A DNA stretch of 64,000 bases from Blastomyces gilchristii SLH14081 (lineage: Eukaryota; Ascomycota; Eurotiomycetes; Onygenales; Ajellomycetaceae), in the NCBI RefSeq assembly GCF_000003855.2, contig NW_003101680.1, forward strand, positions 6,120,613 through 6,184,612, written 5' to 3'. Each line of letters starts with the position of its first letter. The stretch's first letter is position 1. The notes under the pieces were generated by a model, which saw only the letters and a program-made list of their open reading frames with translations, made no database searches and was not told where the DNA came from. Made by a program: the position numbers and the translations under genes. This document shows, in pieces, positions 1 through 11,303 of this stretch.

Positions 1-267
1 ATTCACTATGATATTCAATTTCTCTGAAATGAGGTCTATACAGTCATTACTCACTACATGTTCTATGAACTGTAACTCTTTCATTTTAAACACACACTTT
101 GTTGATTTGATGTAGAGCTTATACTCTGCCAGAGTTATAAGCACTTCATTAAGATGCTTCAGATATTCATTATATGAGTTTGAGAAGACTAGAATATCAT
201 TCAGATATACAAGATATGAGGTTTTATTCTATTTATAAAGAATTGTATTTATCATTATTTGCAAGAT
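1..267 (-). pseudogene. Reverse transcriptase fragment of Gy-A copy A2
   Basis: Minus-strand translation gives the RT active-site block. The catalytic box reads YLND at 196-207, followed by ILVFSNS and a stretch of the kind that normally ends the RT domain (LTEYKLYIKSTKCVF-like). YLND is the YLDD box of Ty3/Gypsy RT with the first aspartate changed to asparagine, a GAT to AAT transition. The reading frame is cut at 267 by the LTR of copy A1 and continues at 24315. It is non-functional: the catalytic residue is lost and the frame is disrupted. Confidence 0.8.
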
Positions 268-433
268 TGTGATTCAAAGATTGCTTGAGCCAGCGTACGA
301 TTACAGGCGTACGCCGGCTTCTTATATACATTATCTAAATTAATTAGTGGCCGCTAGGGCCTCTTTACATTCATAAGTGTGTTCAAAAGCAGCTGTGTTA
401 TTATTCAGCAGTTGTACATTCTTCTGAATCACA
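268..433 (-). repeat. 3' LTR of Gy-A copy A1 (166 bp)
   Basis: Begins TGTGATTC and ends GAATCACA, perfect 8-bp inverted ends. It matches the LTR at 24149-24314 along its length. By hand alignment the two differ at about 19 positions, all of them C/T or G/A. This copy has lost most of the CpG sites that the right-hand LTR keeps; for example the GCGGCCGCG of the right copy reads GCAGCTGTG here. The neighbouring internal sequence on the minus strand is polypurine, which marks this as the 3' LTR. Confidence 0.9.
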
Positions 434-442
434 TTCTCTCTC
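434..442 (-). promoter_or_regulatory. Polypurine tract of Gy-A copy A1
   Basis: On the minus strand the bases directly before the 3' LTR read AGTGAGAGAGAA. A purine run abutting the LTR is the plus-strand DNA priming site of LTR retrotransposons. It sets the orientation of the element as minus strand. Confidence 0.7.
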
Positions 443-1946
443 ACTAGATTCAGTCATACTTATATGACTATGATGTACACTCTAGCTTCATGTGAATTAG
501 TGTATCACTAGTGTTCATAATAGTGTAGTCTATCTCTGATTTAACTAGTATTCTGTATACACTCTCACAAAGAAACTTTCACTATATTATATCACTTATT
601 TACTAACTTTTTTCATTCTTCAATTCTCTTCTTCATCATCATCATTATTAAATATTATTATCTTATTCAAGATTTCTATTTCTCTTTCTGTTCAACACTT
701 TCTATCTGTTCATCTATTACATTATATGTGTTTCTAACAAAGATATCTTATTCTCATAACAAGTGTCATTGTAGTGCTCATATCAGGCAGTTCATTAGCA
801 GTAAGTGTAATACATTGTAAAATGTGATCAGAACTTGTTTATTCTCTAACAATTATCAGAATATACTACTATGAATAGCACATCTTCTTCATCTTCTTAT
901 ATACTCTCAATCTTCTTTTTCTAGCAGGTATCTGATTGTGTTTTGCATGAACACAGATACTGATACATTATTTTAATTCACATAGAATCTTCACATGTTA
1001 ACAGATCTGAATTCACTGATAATTGTGATCTCAATATTGAATCATTGATTGAGAACTTGAGAAACATAATAATGAAGAAATTATCTGTATCAGATGTGAC
1101 TGAGTCTCTTATAGTCTTCTCTTCTCTCTCTATTTCTTTCTCTGTCACTTCCCTCTTATCTTCTACACTTGTCCCTGTGTCTGGTTCTCCCGCTCTCACT
1201 ATCCCTGTTTCTGTGACTCTCACTTCTACTCTTACTACTCCTGCTCTCTCTGCTGCTTCTGTCTTTGTTATCAGCTCTCCCTGTTTTAAGAAGATATTGC
1301 ATAGACTTAATAAATTATATTTCTCAGTGCATACACTTCTGCTCTTCTTATCAATCTCTAAAACAATTTATTGTATAAAGACTGTATACAATATGATCAT
1401 CTGAAGCTCAGTTGTAAATACTGATTATTATATTTATTTTAAATATTTATGATGAGATAATTATTTATTCATATCAGAGAATCATTTCTCTTCTCAACAG
1501 TGTTAAAATCATAGATCTTTTTCTTTTTCATCTTTTCTTCTAACATTGATTTTTCTGTTCTTAGAGGAGATTATTATGAGTTTTATTATATATAAAGTTA
1601 TGATGTTCATAGATATCAAGAAACTTTTCACAACTGTTAAATTCAATATTATAAGTATATTCACTGTGATGAATTTCTTTGAAATGATAAATTCATATCA
1701 GCCTATTCTCTGATATCTGTTGTCTGACTTTGTGATACAGACAAAAGATATTCATGTTTTCAGAAATGAGAACACAGATGTTATACTCTTTTACACTTAC
1801 AGACATGAGACTTATACACCTTGTCTGAGATGTCATTGTGAGAACAAGTCATTCACACACTGCATTCTGCTTTCTACATTTCTCTGTGTCTCTCTCTCTC
1901 TTTCTGAGAAGCCTCATGCATGTTGTAAAGATGTGTACAATTCTAA
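434..1946 (-). other. Distal half of the Gy-A1 post-integrase region
   Basis: About 1.5 kb between the LINE-A insertion and the polypurine tract. No known domain is recognisable. The best minus-strand stretch is 978-1223 (81 codons), rich in Glu, Thr, Arg and Asp near its start (for example EKEIEREEK), inside a patch with more CC and GG than its surroundings. The plus strand is also partly open here (1045-1404), so coding strand cannot be decided by openness alone. It may be a C-terminal Pol extension, a separate small ORF, or noncoding sequence before the LTR. Confidence 0.4.
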
Positions 1947-1957
1947 GATCAGCAGGT

Positions 1958-1979
1958 ATTATTATTATTATTATTATTC
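1958..1979 (-). repeat. (TAA)n tail of LINE-A
   Basis: Plus strand reads TATTATTATTATT ending in CTTCAATTATAG; on the minus strand the LINE therefore ends CTATAATTGAAG followed by (AATAAT)n. The SINE copies end in almost the same sequence. Confidence 0.9.
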
Positions 1980-2333
1980 TTCAATTATAGAGGTATGCAG
2001 TCAGAGACTATGACATCTACCTGACAATCTTTAGTTCTCAGGGTTTTTCCTATATCTATAGAGTCAACTATTATACACTTATCAATTTCAGATATGCAAA
2101 ATCAGAAAATTCCAGCTCAGAATACAAAAACTGTTAACAAATTGCAGTATTTCAACACCTTCTGATACTTTGAAATCATTTGAAAATATCATGACAAAGG
2201 AAAAGAGAACATAGTCTTAAAGATAGACACATTAAATAGATAGATAGAAAAGAACAGAAAGAAACAAGTACAGTAAAAAGAGACTATAACAAAATAAAAT
2301 TATTAAAAGATAGTATATAGCTGTTTTAACAGA

Positions 2334-5300
2334 CTATATCTAATCAATTTCCATCTCTTTATATTCAGATACTTCTGAATTGAGTCATTTTCTTGTAGCT
2401 GCTTGAGTTTCTGATAGAAAGTCTATTAAGTATTTAATTCCTGTCTCAGTTGAGAATAAGAACCTCATATTTAATTGATTTAAATCATACTTCTTCTTTA
2501 ATCTGACTCTGAGACTATTGTATAATGCACAATGTATTACAATATACTCAGAATTTTCATTTGTATTGCAGAATGAGCACTCTGTTGAATCAAATCTATC
2601 ATCAAATCTTTGTATATAAGATTTGAAATAATCATGTTCTAGTTTTAGCTGAATTATGAATGAGAATATTTTCTTTTTGCATTTAATTGAACAAGATTTT
2701 CACTTTGATTTTATCTCAAATCTTGAATAATGTATGCTCTTCTTTTGTTTCTGCCAGCTTTCATTTCACTTATTTAAACAAGATTCTTTTATCTTTCTCT
2801 TTATAAAAGATCAGGACACTGTTTTTTGAATAGATCTGCTTAATTCTGAACCCTTTTTTACAGCTGAATCAGCCAATTCATTGTCATGAATATTCATATA
2901 AGCAGGAACTGAATGCAGATGAATTATCAGTTTAGATGTTCTTCTCTTTTGAATTTTCAAAACAGAGTTTAAAATCAGTTCAAGATTCATTTGATCATTA
3001 TGAATCTGACTATTTCTAAGTCTTTTTAAAGCAGCTTGACTATCAGAGAATATTCATGTCTCTTTCAAACTATTTCCTCTTTTATAAGATTTTATTTCAA
3101 TGAGTTTGAAAGCTTTCACTATTATAAATAGTTCAGCATCAAAGACTTCAGATTCATAGTCTAAATTTCAGAAATCTGAGATAAAATTGATATTATCTTC
3201 AGTATAAGCAATGTCTGCATCTAATCTATTCAAATTCTCATTTTTTAAGTCATCTGAGTAAATCAGAATAGAGTCTTTTATATTAATTATAGAGATCTTC
3301 TTCAAATACTGTTCATATTCTCTCTCTTTAGATAGTTCACTTATTTGTAAGTCTGAGAGATTTCAGCTTTTCTCTTCAGAGAGATATCTTCTCATGATCA
3401 ATTTTCCCAACATTTAATGAAGAAAATTGATTCTTAATAAGTGAACATAGTCTATACAGTTGAGAGAGTATTTTCTTTAAAGCATTATTCTCATTTCAAT
3501 CAAGAAATCTATTTCAATCCAGTTCATTTCCTGAGTTAACTGATGAAAATGAAGAAGAGACTCTTTCTCTGATTATATAATTTGAGCTCATCTTCATGAC
3601 TCTCAGAGCATAGTTTATACAGGCCTTTTTAAATTGAATAGTAGAAGATGAAATTGAAGCTTCAATTTCCATTGCTTTAATAGAAGATGATTTGAATGCT
3701 TTCAGAATTCTTCTCAAAGCTCTGTTTTATAGACTTTGAAACAGTTCAGTGAAGTTATCTTGATTATTTCATCAAACTTGAACTTCATAATCAGCTACTG
3801 AGGTAATACAGGCTATGTATAACTGTCTCATAGCCTGAAAAAATAGATCTCTCTTAGTATTTGATACTCTGATTATACTATTCAGTAGTCTCTCTGCCTT
3901 GATGATTCTTTATTGAATATGATATTTAAAATTCAACTTGGAGTTTAATCATACTCCTAGTCATTTGACATTCAAACTGAGTTTACTCTCTTTATTCAAA
4001 AGAGTTAGACTTAGTTCTTTCTCATTAAACTTGAAAAAAAAGTGAATTAACTCAGTTTTATTCATATTAAATTGAATTAGATTGATATCTGCTCTAACAA
4101 AGATTTTCTTTACTGCTTTCTCAATCACTTCTAAATTCTCTTTAATTATCTTTGAACTGTAGAGTAGACTAATATCATTTACATAACTTGAAGATCTCAC
4201 TATTTTCATCTCTCTATTCTTGAATAGATATGCAGTGTATATTGCAAATAAAACAGATGAGATTGAAGATTCTTGTAATACTTCTATTTTTATCTCAGTT
4301 TTATCTTGTTTACTTTCATCAAAGAATAGTTGTATAATTCTTTTAGATATGAAATAATTAACTCATTTTATTAGAGAAAGTGACAGTTTTAATATCTTTA
4401 AAGTTTGAATTATCTTAGACTTTGAAACATGATCAAATGCATCTTTTATGTCAATAAAAACTGCAGTTGAGACCAGGTCTTCATGCTTTGCTACTTGAAT
4501 ATCATGAATAACTGAGAGAACAGTGTTAATTACAGAACATTGTTTTCTATCTCTCATTTGTTCATTAAATAGAAGAGAATTACTAATAGAGCTTATAAAA
4601 GATAATCTAGTAGCTATTATCTTTTCTAGAACTTTTTTCAAATAGTTCAACAGAGATATTACTCTATATAACTTAGAAATTGAAGCTTTTCTATTAGATT
4701 TTACAAGGATTACTTCAGTAGCTTCTCTCTAGCATTCAGAATGATAATCATTTTTTAAGAGATTGAAAAAGAGCTCAAAATATTCATTCTTTCAGTAGGA
4801 ATATGTGTTTTGAATAATTAAATGATTAATTGAATCAGGCCCTGCAGCAGTTTTAATTGAACTTGAGAATATTACTGACTCTAGTTCATCACATGTAAGC
4901 TCAGGCCATTCTCAGTTATTTTCATTAATATATTCATGAAATGACATATTCTTCTCTTCTAAATGTGATGAGTTTTAAAAGAGAATTCTTATAAAAGCTT
5001 GACATTTTTTCTCAAAAGAGTTTGCTGTATACAATTCATTCTGAAATTCATATTCTAAGATTGAAAGCTTTGCTACACTTCTTGTTTTAGTATAGTTGAA
5101 GGCTTTAAAAACTTCTTTTTCTTATACTTCTTTAAGAAATTTGTTTCAGCAATCTGTTTTGACTTTTTTAATATCTGAAAAATATTCATTTTAAATAGCT
5201 TTGAACTCTTCATCAGATATTAAGTTATTCTTCAATCTCTTTTAGCAGTGACTAATGCTTTCCTTTAGAAGTGATATCTCATTTCATCAAGATTTGAAAT

Positions 5301-6278
5301 ACTCAGAAGACTTTTCTTTGAAATATTTTCTTCAATACTTATTAGAAGAATAGATGTAATTCACTTTACTCTATTCTTAAGCATTTCATTTGAGATATCT
5401 TGACTTTGATTTCAATAGAGGTCACTCTGTCTTTCAGATTTCAGCTGTTTTACTCTTTCTTTAACTGCTTTTCAATCAGCTTTTTCAAAGTTATACTGAT
5501 TAGAGAGAAGAGGATTTTCACTTCTTTATTTTTCACTCAGTTTAATATCAAATTGAATGATCTCATGATCTAATTCTGACATTTCATTCAAATCAATAAA
5601 TCAGTTTATAAGTCTTTTTTCAATTAGATTTTGTGATATGAAAGTTAGATCTATAATAGATTTCTATTTCATGTGTTTTCTAAAGAATGTTTGTTGATCA
5701 GACTTGTTAACTAAATCTATTAAATACTTAAAAGTTCATTCAATCAGTTTATCTGCTCTTACTGCTCTTGTGCACTCTGAGTTTCATCAGAAATAATATG
5801 CATTGAAGACTTCTGCAATTATAGAGTTTTTTAAAAGAGTTATAGTCAAAAATTCTCTATCAATTGTCCAGGTATTGTTGTTTTCTTTCAATGACTTTTC
5901 ATTATAGATATTTATAAGTTGAATAGTATCAAACTCATTCTCTTTATCTATAATATCACCCACTAGAATATCAGAGTCAGATATGATATTAAATCTCAAA
6001 TTAAATTAATATCTTGATCTTTTTCTCTCATAGATCACTACTCTTGATTTTATCTCAGATTTTTCAGAAAGAAAGTAGTAATAGCTTGAATAAGAAATGA
6101 TGTACTTTTGCTCAGTATCAAAGTTTAGTTCTTGAAGAAGTACAAAGTCAACTTTTTATTCAAATGCAATCTGAAGACAAGAATAAATACAATTTGAGTT
6201 TCTATTCATATTATTTTGAATAAATGTAATTTTTGAGGAGTTTTTAAACTTTTTTTGTTATTTTTGTTGTATATTCAT
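2334..6278 (-). pseudogene. LINE-A ORF2: AP-type endonuclease, reverse transcriptase, RNase H
   Basis: The chosen start is the ATG at 6278, about 30 bp after the ORF1 stop, and the stop at 2334-2336 follows a DQI-like end seen in all four copies. N-terminal third: endonuclease of the exonuclease III fold. The conserved GDFNAHH box reads EVFNAYY near 5800, losing the catalytic aspartate. Middle: LINE RT with FIDIKDAFDHV near 4450 (usual form FIDIKGAFD) and YVND at 4174-4185 in place of YVDD. C-terminal third: RNase H with YSDDSK, DAELFAI and FSDSQAALKRL motifs (about 3000-3250), so its acidic residues are mostly present. Many TGA, TAA and TAG codons fit TGG, CAA, CGA and CAG changed by transition. 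At least one frame change lies between about 4650 and 5787. Confidence 0.88.
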
Positions 6279-6307
6279 ACTAAGAGAGAGTAGAGATAGA
6301 GTACAAT

Positions 6308-7927
6308 CTAATCCCTATCATCAGATAGTAGATTATAACTATTTTGAGAAGTAGGAAACTCAACTGCTTGTATTATATCTAGTTTATTATCAGAGTCATG
6401 TCTCAATTCTCTAATCTTAACATGAGTTTGAGAATTCAAATTCTGTTTACACTTAGCTGGAGAATTGAAGTTTGAAGATCTAGATAGTTAAGAATTTCTT
6501 CTTTTTAAGCTTGCAGTTGTAGATTTACTAGCTTCACTTTTCTCTTCAGTTTTAGATTCCCTTTGAGCTTCATCTTTTCTTCAGTTCTTCTGAGTTCTTG
6601 AAGTAAATACACATTCTTTTGAGCTAGATGCATGTTTTTCTTTACAATTGAAGCACTTAAGCAGAGTATGTTAACATATTTCATCTCTTTTTAAGCATGT
6701 TTCACATTTATACTCACTAGTTTTGTAATCTCTAGCATAGAATGTGCATTTTGAGTCTCTGAAACAAGAGATTGCAAAGTGTTCATATCTTTGACAGTTT
6801 GAACACTGTGTTTGAGCTTTGAGATTCATTCTTGAGTCTTTGTATTCATGAACTCTCATTTTCAAATCTGCTACTCTTACTTCAGAGATTCTTGATTATT
6901 CAAGTATCTTTATATATACTAGAACAGAGGCATTTCTTCTACTCTGTTTAAACTCAATTGAATTAAGTCATACAGGCTCTTTTCTCAGTTGAATAGAATT
7001 GTATTCTTTCAATTCATTTTTAAGAAGTAGCATTTCTTCCTCACAGTCAAAGATTTCAACTGAAATATTATGAAGAATGAATTTACTTCACTTTTCATCT
7101 CTCTCAGATAGAATTATTATGTTTAACAGAGATTCTACTGCTGATTTTCAGAGATTCTCATTCTGAACAAGGAATTCTGCACTGAATTCAGACATTGTGA
7201 TCAGAATGATGAAGTTTTCAAAGAAGAATGACTCAATTGAAGCTATAACTGATTTTTGAACTTTAATATCAGTGATTAACTGAGAAAAGAACTGCTGATT
7301 GATTTCATTTCTAATTCTGAAAATGAGACTTAAGTTTAGCTTATTTCTCTGTAAGATATTCTGATTTGAGACTTTCAGAATAAGTCTTCTATTTCTGAAG
7401 ATTTGAAGATTTTTCTCTTTTTGCATTTTTTTCTTCACTCTTCTATCAATAGAAGTATGAGCAGTATTCTTCTCAGTTTTCTCAGAATTTTGAGCAGGTT
7501 TTGAGATAGCAGATTTAGAGACAGCAGATTTAGAGACAGCAGATTCAGCTGCTTGAGTATATATTTTCTTCTGATTTAAAGAAGAAGAAGAAGAAGAAGT
7601 AGAAAAGAAAGAAGAGTAAACTGAAGAGTCAGTGATTGTATTAGAAATTTTCAAAGTTTTTAGAACTGTGTTTGAAATTCCAAGTTTGAACTTGATCACT
7701 TTCTGTAGTTGTCTAGCCTGAGTATGAAGAATTAACAGAACTTCTTCATTCATCTCACTCAGACACTGCTTTTCAAGAATTTTACTTGCTTTTTCAAGTT
7801 TTTGTATTTCAAGAACTTGTTATTTCTCTATTTCTTCTTTCTTTCTTCTCTTCAGAATTTCAATCTCAGGAATAGCATTTGAGAAAGCATTCTTTTTCAC
7901 ATCAACTGAGTGTACTTTCAAACTCAT
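6308..7927 (-). pseudogene. LINE-A ORF1: nucleic-acid-binding protein with CCHC knuckles
   Basis: About 540 codons, minus strand. The N-terminal half is Lys/Glu-rich and probably coiled coil (ILKRRKKEEIEK, then LEIQKLEKASKILEKQ), followed by a Ser-rich linker and a basic patch (RRVKKKMQKEKN). The C-terminal half carries three zinc knuckles: CSNCQRYEHFAISC (CX2CX4HX4C), CTFYARDYKTSEYKC (one Cys and one His changed to Tyr) and CFNCKEKHASSSKEC. Open pieces at 6671-6865 and 7148-7753 are in one frame, so the damage is stop codons, not frameshifts. ORF1 proteins of this type coat the LINE RNA for target-primed reverse transcription. Confidence 0.88.
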
Positions 7928-9619
7928 TATTCTTACTCAATGAAAAGTTGATCAGACTAATTCAATTGAGATATTTATTAAACTCTTTTAAATTGAAAAG
8001 TTGATCAGACTGTTTTAATTAAGAGGTTTCTAAGTCTGTTTTCAATTGAAAAGTTGATCACACTGTTTCAAAAGAAGAATAACAGACTTTTGTGTATAAA
8101 ATACCTGATTTTTTTCACACTAGTTCAGTAACTAGGTTAGATTTTTAAAGAGAATCTAATAAACTAAAATTGATTTTTAAGATAAAGCAATAAAATCTTT
8201 ACAATCTCTTTCTTAGAATACAGTGAGAAAAAGTATGATATCAATTGATAATAAATCAGATGATATGACAGTTTTTGAGAGAAAAACTGATAAAAAATAA
8301 ATTAATTTTTTACAGAGAAATTGATTAAAACTATTCAATTTTATTCTAAATCATTCAATTCTTCTCACATAATAAGTATGCATCTCAAATCAGTTAATAA
8401 AGAGTGTAAAAAAGAATTAAGTATTAATGAAAGCTCTTCAGTCACTGAAAAAGTAATTCTTACTTAAAAGAATATAAAATTATAATAGAAAATAACTCTG
8501 TTTTTAATTCTTTGTAAGAATATTGTGTAAAACTCAGAGAAAAATATCTTACTTTTTCAAGAGAAGTAAAAAACTATTTCTAAGATCTTTTTTTTTGCAT
8601 TAACTGCTGCAGAAGAATGAGATAGAAACTGCTAAGATATGCACTACTGTATATTCTCTATCAAGACTTTCTCTCTTCAGAGTCTTGATATTATAGAGAA
8701 AATAAGTCTGTTTCTATATAATAATGTAAATATTGTCAGTAGAATATAGAGAAACTGATTATTTATATCTCAAAATAGAAGACTCTATTAATGATTATAT
8801 TAATATAGAGTTAATTCTCAAATTCAATAGAAATCTAGTGTTGCTGTTCTCAATCTCTTACAGAATCTATTGAATATTGAGATATTAAAACTAGATTTAA
8901 TATATCTCACTGTGCAGGGATCAAAGGCTCAGTCAGACCTTGAGATATACTGATTTTATAGTTGTCATGTCTGTCAATTATGTATCAAGTACAGTTGCTG
9001 AGGTATCTCTTTGTATTTTTCTGCTGGGGATGGACCAGATCAGGAGGGGCGGTACAAGAGTGGGACTTAGTGTTGATGTCTTGGTACATCAAAGACAGAG
9101 AGGGTTTTTCACAGAGGATGCACTTCAGATGTGTCTGTTGATTATGTGCTTGATACTATTGCCAAGGTATCTTTTTGTATTTTTCTGCCGGAGGTGGGCC
9201 AGATTGGGAAGGGCGGTACGTGGGTGGGACTTGGCGTTGATGTTTTGGAACATCAAAGATAGACAGGGTTTTCGTGGAAGGTGCTTCTCAGATATCTCCA
9301 CAATTACAGGTCAGGGATCTTCCAAAATCAAGAAGATTGGCGCATATGGTTAGGTCTCTTCACCTTACAATTTGTATGGCAATTTGGCCCAGGGTTGTGG
9401 TGTGGTAGGGGTGAATGAGGGATAATCCCACACAGGAGTTTCGAACAACATCTGGTTCATGTTTGGCTGGATAACTCCACCACCACACGGGGTATGCGGT
9501 CGGCGATGGGGTCAAAATGCTCGTATGATCGAGGGCTTTTCGATGGATCTATCGGCGGGTTCTTATTCGAAAAATTGAGCGAGTTCGTGGTGAAGCGCTT
9601 GAGAGACTCATCTCTCATT
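7928..9619 (-). promoter_or_regulatory. LINE-A 5' UTR with tandem ~164-bp promoter-like monomers
   Basis: No ORF is supported. The ORF1-proximal kilobase (7928 to about 8910) is AT-rich like the LINE body. The distal 0.7 kb (about 8910-9619) is GC-richer and keeps CpG. Inside it are two tandem units offset by 164 bp, 8969-9132 and 9133-9296, each containing a GTCTGT(C/T)(A/G)ATTATGT start, an AGGTATCT(C/T)TTTGTATTTT core and a GGGCGGTAC block. Tandem 5' monomers act as internal promoters in some LINEs (mouse L1 is the standard case); a similar role is inferred. The same structure recurs in LINE-B. Confidence 0.65.
9400..9490 (-). other. tRNA-like A-box/B-box pair in the LINE-A 5' UTR
   Basis: On the minus strand a B-box match, GTTCGAAACTCC (9435-9446), lies about 36 nt downstream of an A-box-like TGGTGGAGTTAT. 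The same arrangement is present in LINE-B (B box 49802-49813). RNA polymerase III internal promoters use this pair, but no full cloverleaf can be drawn and there is no clear anticodon arm. Read as a possible Pol III promoter or an old tRNA-derived module, at low confidence. Confidence 0.35.
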
Positions 9620-9633
9620 GATCAGCAGGTATT

Positions 9634-10797
9634 CATTCAGTAATTGTTATTTCTGTTTTTACAGTTTCATACACTAATAATAGTTCTTAGTTGCTTCAGC
9701 ATCAGAGATCATTTTAATTGAAGATGATAATACTGCTGAGACTATTCTCTTCTACTCTCAAGCTTCTCTCAGTACTTTCTCTCTCTCCTCTGTGAAGAAG
9801 GTTATGTGTACATCAGATTATAAGTGTTCAGCCCTGGCCTCTGAGTGACTTCTGTCATTATTTATCTGATTCTGCATCTTCTTCTTCTTCTGTTTCTTTC
9901 ATCTCTGTTCTTTCTGTTCTGACTTCTGATTCTGTGTGTTCTGCACTCTTCTTCAATTTTTCTATGTACATATGTATACATTTCTATATTAGCATTTCAG
10001 TCAATCTTGTGATAAATGATATTAATGTCATACACAGAGCAGTAGAGAAATCAGAGACATACACAGTGTTGTTGTAAGAGCAGCTTACAGCTCTTGAATT
10101 CCTTGCAGATCTTGAGTTTTAAGATTTCCTTTGTTTTTGATGTTTTTCAGATGACATGGTGTTGGAAATAGATTAAACATGTGATGTATGAAAATGAATG
10201 AAGTGTGTATGATAACATTTGTCTTTTTACAGCTGATTCTTACAGTTGATAATCAATTCATTATCTCTTCTCTTTTCTTATGCTTTTTTTTTCTTTGTCT
10301 GCTCATTACTACTTTTACACAATCTCTATATAATACAGTGTTCAGTGACTAGGTTCAGCAGCTTTCATCTTTTGTGATTCTGTCTCATGTATTATACTGT
10401 CTCTCTTCATCTACTCAGATTACTACAGTGAACAGCTCATTAAAACTAATCTTATCTGATCTCTGAGTATTTTCAGAAGTTGAGATGACTTGATCTTACA
10501 TATCTGTGAATGTTTCAGATGCTTCATCCTCTGTTGTCTCTGTGATTGAACTAGTGGAAATAGTTGAATTCAACTCTGAATTTCTTTTTCTTCTGTAATC
10601 TGACTCATGTGTAATTCTGCTACTCTGAGACTACTCTTTACTGCATTACATCTACTGTCTGCAGTGTGTTATTATATACCTAACTACAGTCTTATCACTT
10701 ATTGAAGTGTGATATTCATCTGATTTCTTCATTACTTCTTATTCTTTTCTTGTAATTATGAAAAGATTGAAATCAGTGAGATCATCTGATTTGTAAG
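9634..10797 (-). other. Proximal part of the Gy-A1 post-integrase region
   Basis: This joins 434-1946 once LINE-A is removed, giving about 2.7 kb between the integrase C-terminus and the LTR. Minus-strand translation around 10450-10620 gives a Ser/Thr/Glu-rich stretch (STISTSSITETTEDEASET) broken by few stops, which suggests a low-complexity C-terminal tail of Pol or a small extra ORF. No known domain seen. Confidence 0.4.
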
Positions 10798-11303
10798 TAG
10801 ACTGACCGTGTGACCGTGTCTGGGACCAGGACCAGATTTTTTGATAGTCTCATTATCAATTCGACTGATCCCATTACACGGTTTTAACATTAGATAGTAG
10901 TCTCATACTGTTTCAGTGAAACTTACTGTCTACTCTTGTCACATTTTTCAAATGAGATCATGATTTTCACTTCTCAATTTAAATTATTTTTATTACTTTA
11001 AATGACTTTAAATCTCATTTGAGCATTATCAAAAAGTGTTACTTTTTAAAAAATTAAAAATAGTCTAAAAAAAACCTTAAAATGTCTAAAAATAGTAACT
11101 TTATGCTAAGAACAGGACTAAATGAGACCAAATGAGACCACTTTCTCATTTTTTGCTAGTCATGGTTTCATTTTAAGATCTCATATATAGTCACTTTGTA
11201 TGTTTTTTTAATAACTAGTCCCAGCGGGATTCATGCCAAGAAATGTATAAGACCAGATCAAATGAGACTAAATGTGAAATTCATGGTCCCGGCGGCCAGT
11301 CTA
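10798..11303 (-). mobile_element. hAT-type MITE, copy 1 (506 bp)
   Basis: Ends are TAGACTGACCGTGTGACCG on the left and CGGCGGCCAGTCTA on the right, so the terminal inverted repeat is TAGACTGRCCG. Its length equals the copies at 36040-36545 and 53639-54144. No coding capacity. Flanking octamers TTTGTAAG (10790-10797) and TTGATAAG (11304-11311) match 6 of 8 and look like a decayed 8-bp target duplication. It sits in Gy-A1 just after the integrase C-terminal domain. Both ends match the ends of the hAT at 35959-50265, which probably mobilised it. Confidence 0.85.

Larger units (their letters stand above)
1961..9619 (-). mobile_element. LINE-A, full-length Tad-like non-LTR retrotransposon (about 7.66 kb)
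   Basis: The element is bracketed by a perfect 14-bp target duplication, GATCAGCAGGTATT, at 1947-1960 and 9620-9633. It is read on the minus strand: 5' UTR of 1.7 kb, ORF1 with CCHC zinc knuckles, a gap of about 30 bp, ORF2 with endonuclease, RT and RNase H, a 3' UTR of about 350 bp, and a (TAA)n tail instead of poly(A). The domain set EN-RT-RNase H with a multi-knuckle ORF1 is typical of the fungal Tad1 clade. A second full-length copy at 41984-49981 has the same ends. Coding regions carry many stops, so this copy is dead. Confidence 0.92.

Noticed and set aside
1955..1980. CRISPR-like or satellite array from TTA repeats
   Set aside because: Simple repeat at LINE and SINE ends; no spacers and no unit structure.
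8940..9353. 137-codon plus-strand open frame, with related frames at 49498-49785
   Set aside because: Antisense to the LINE 5' UTR monomers and a result of the tandem repeat; frames differ between the two LINE copies.
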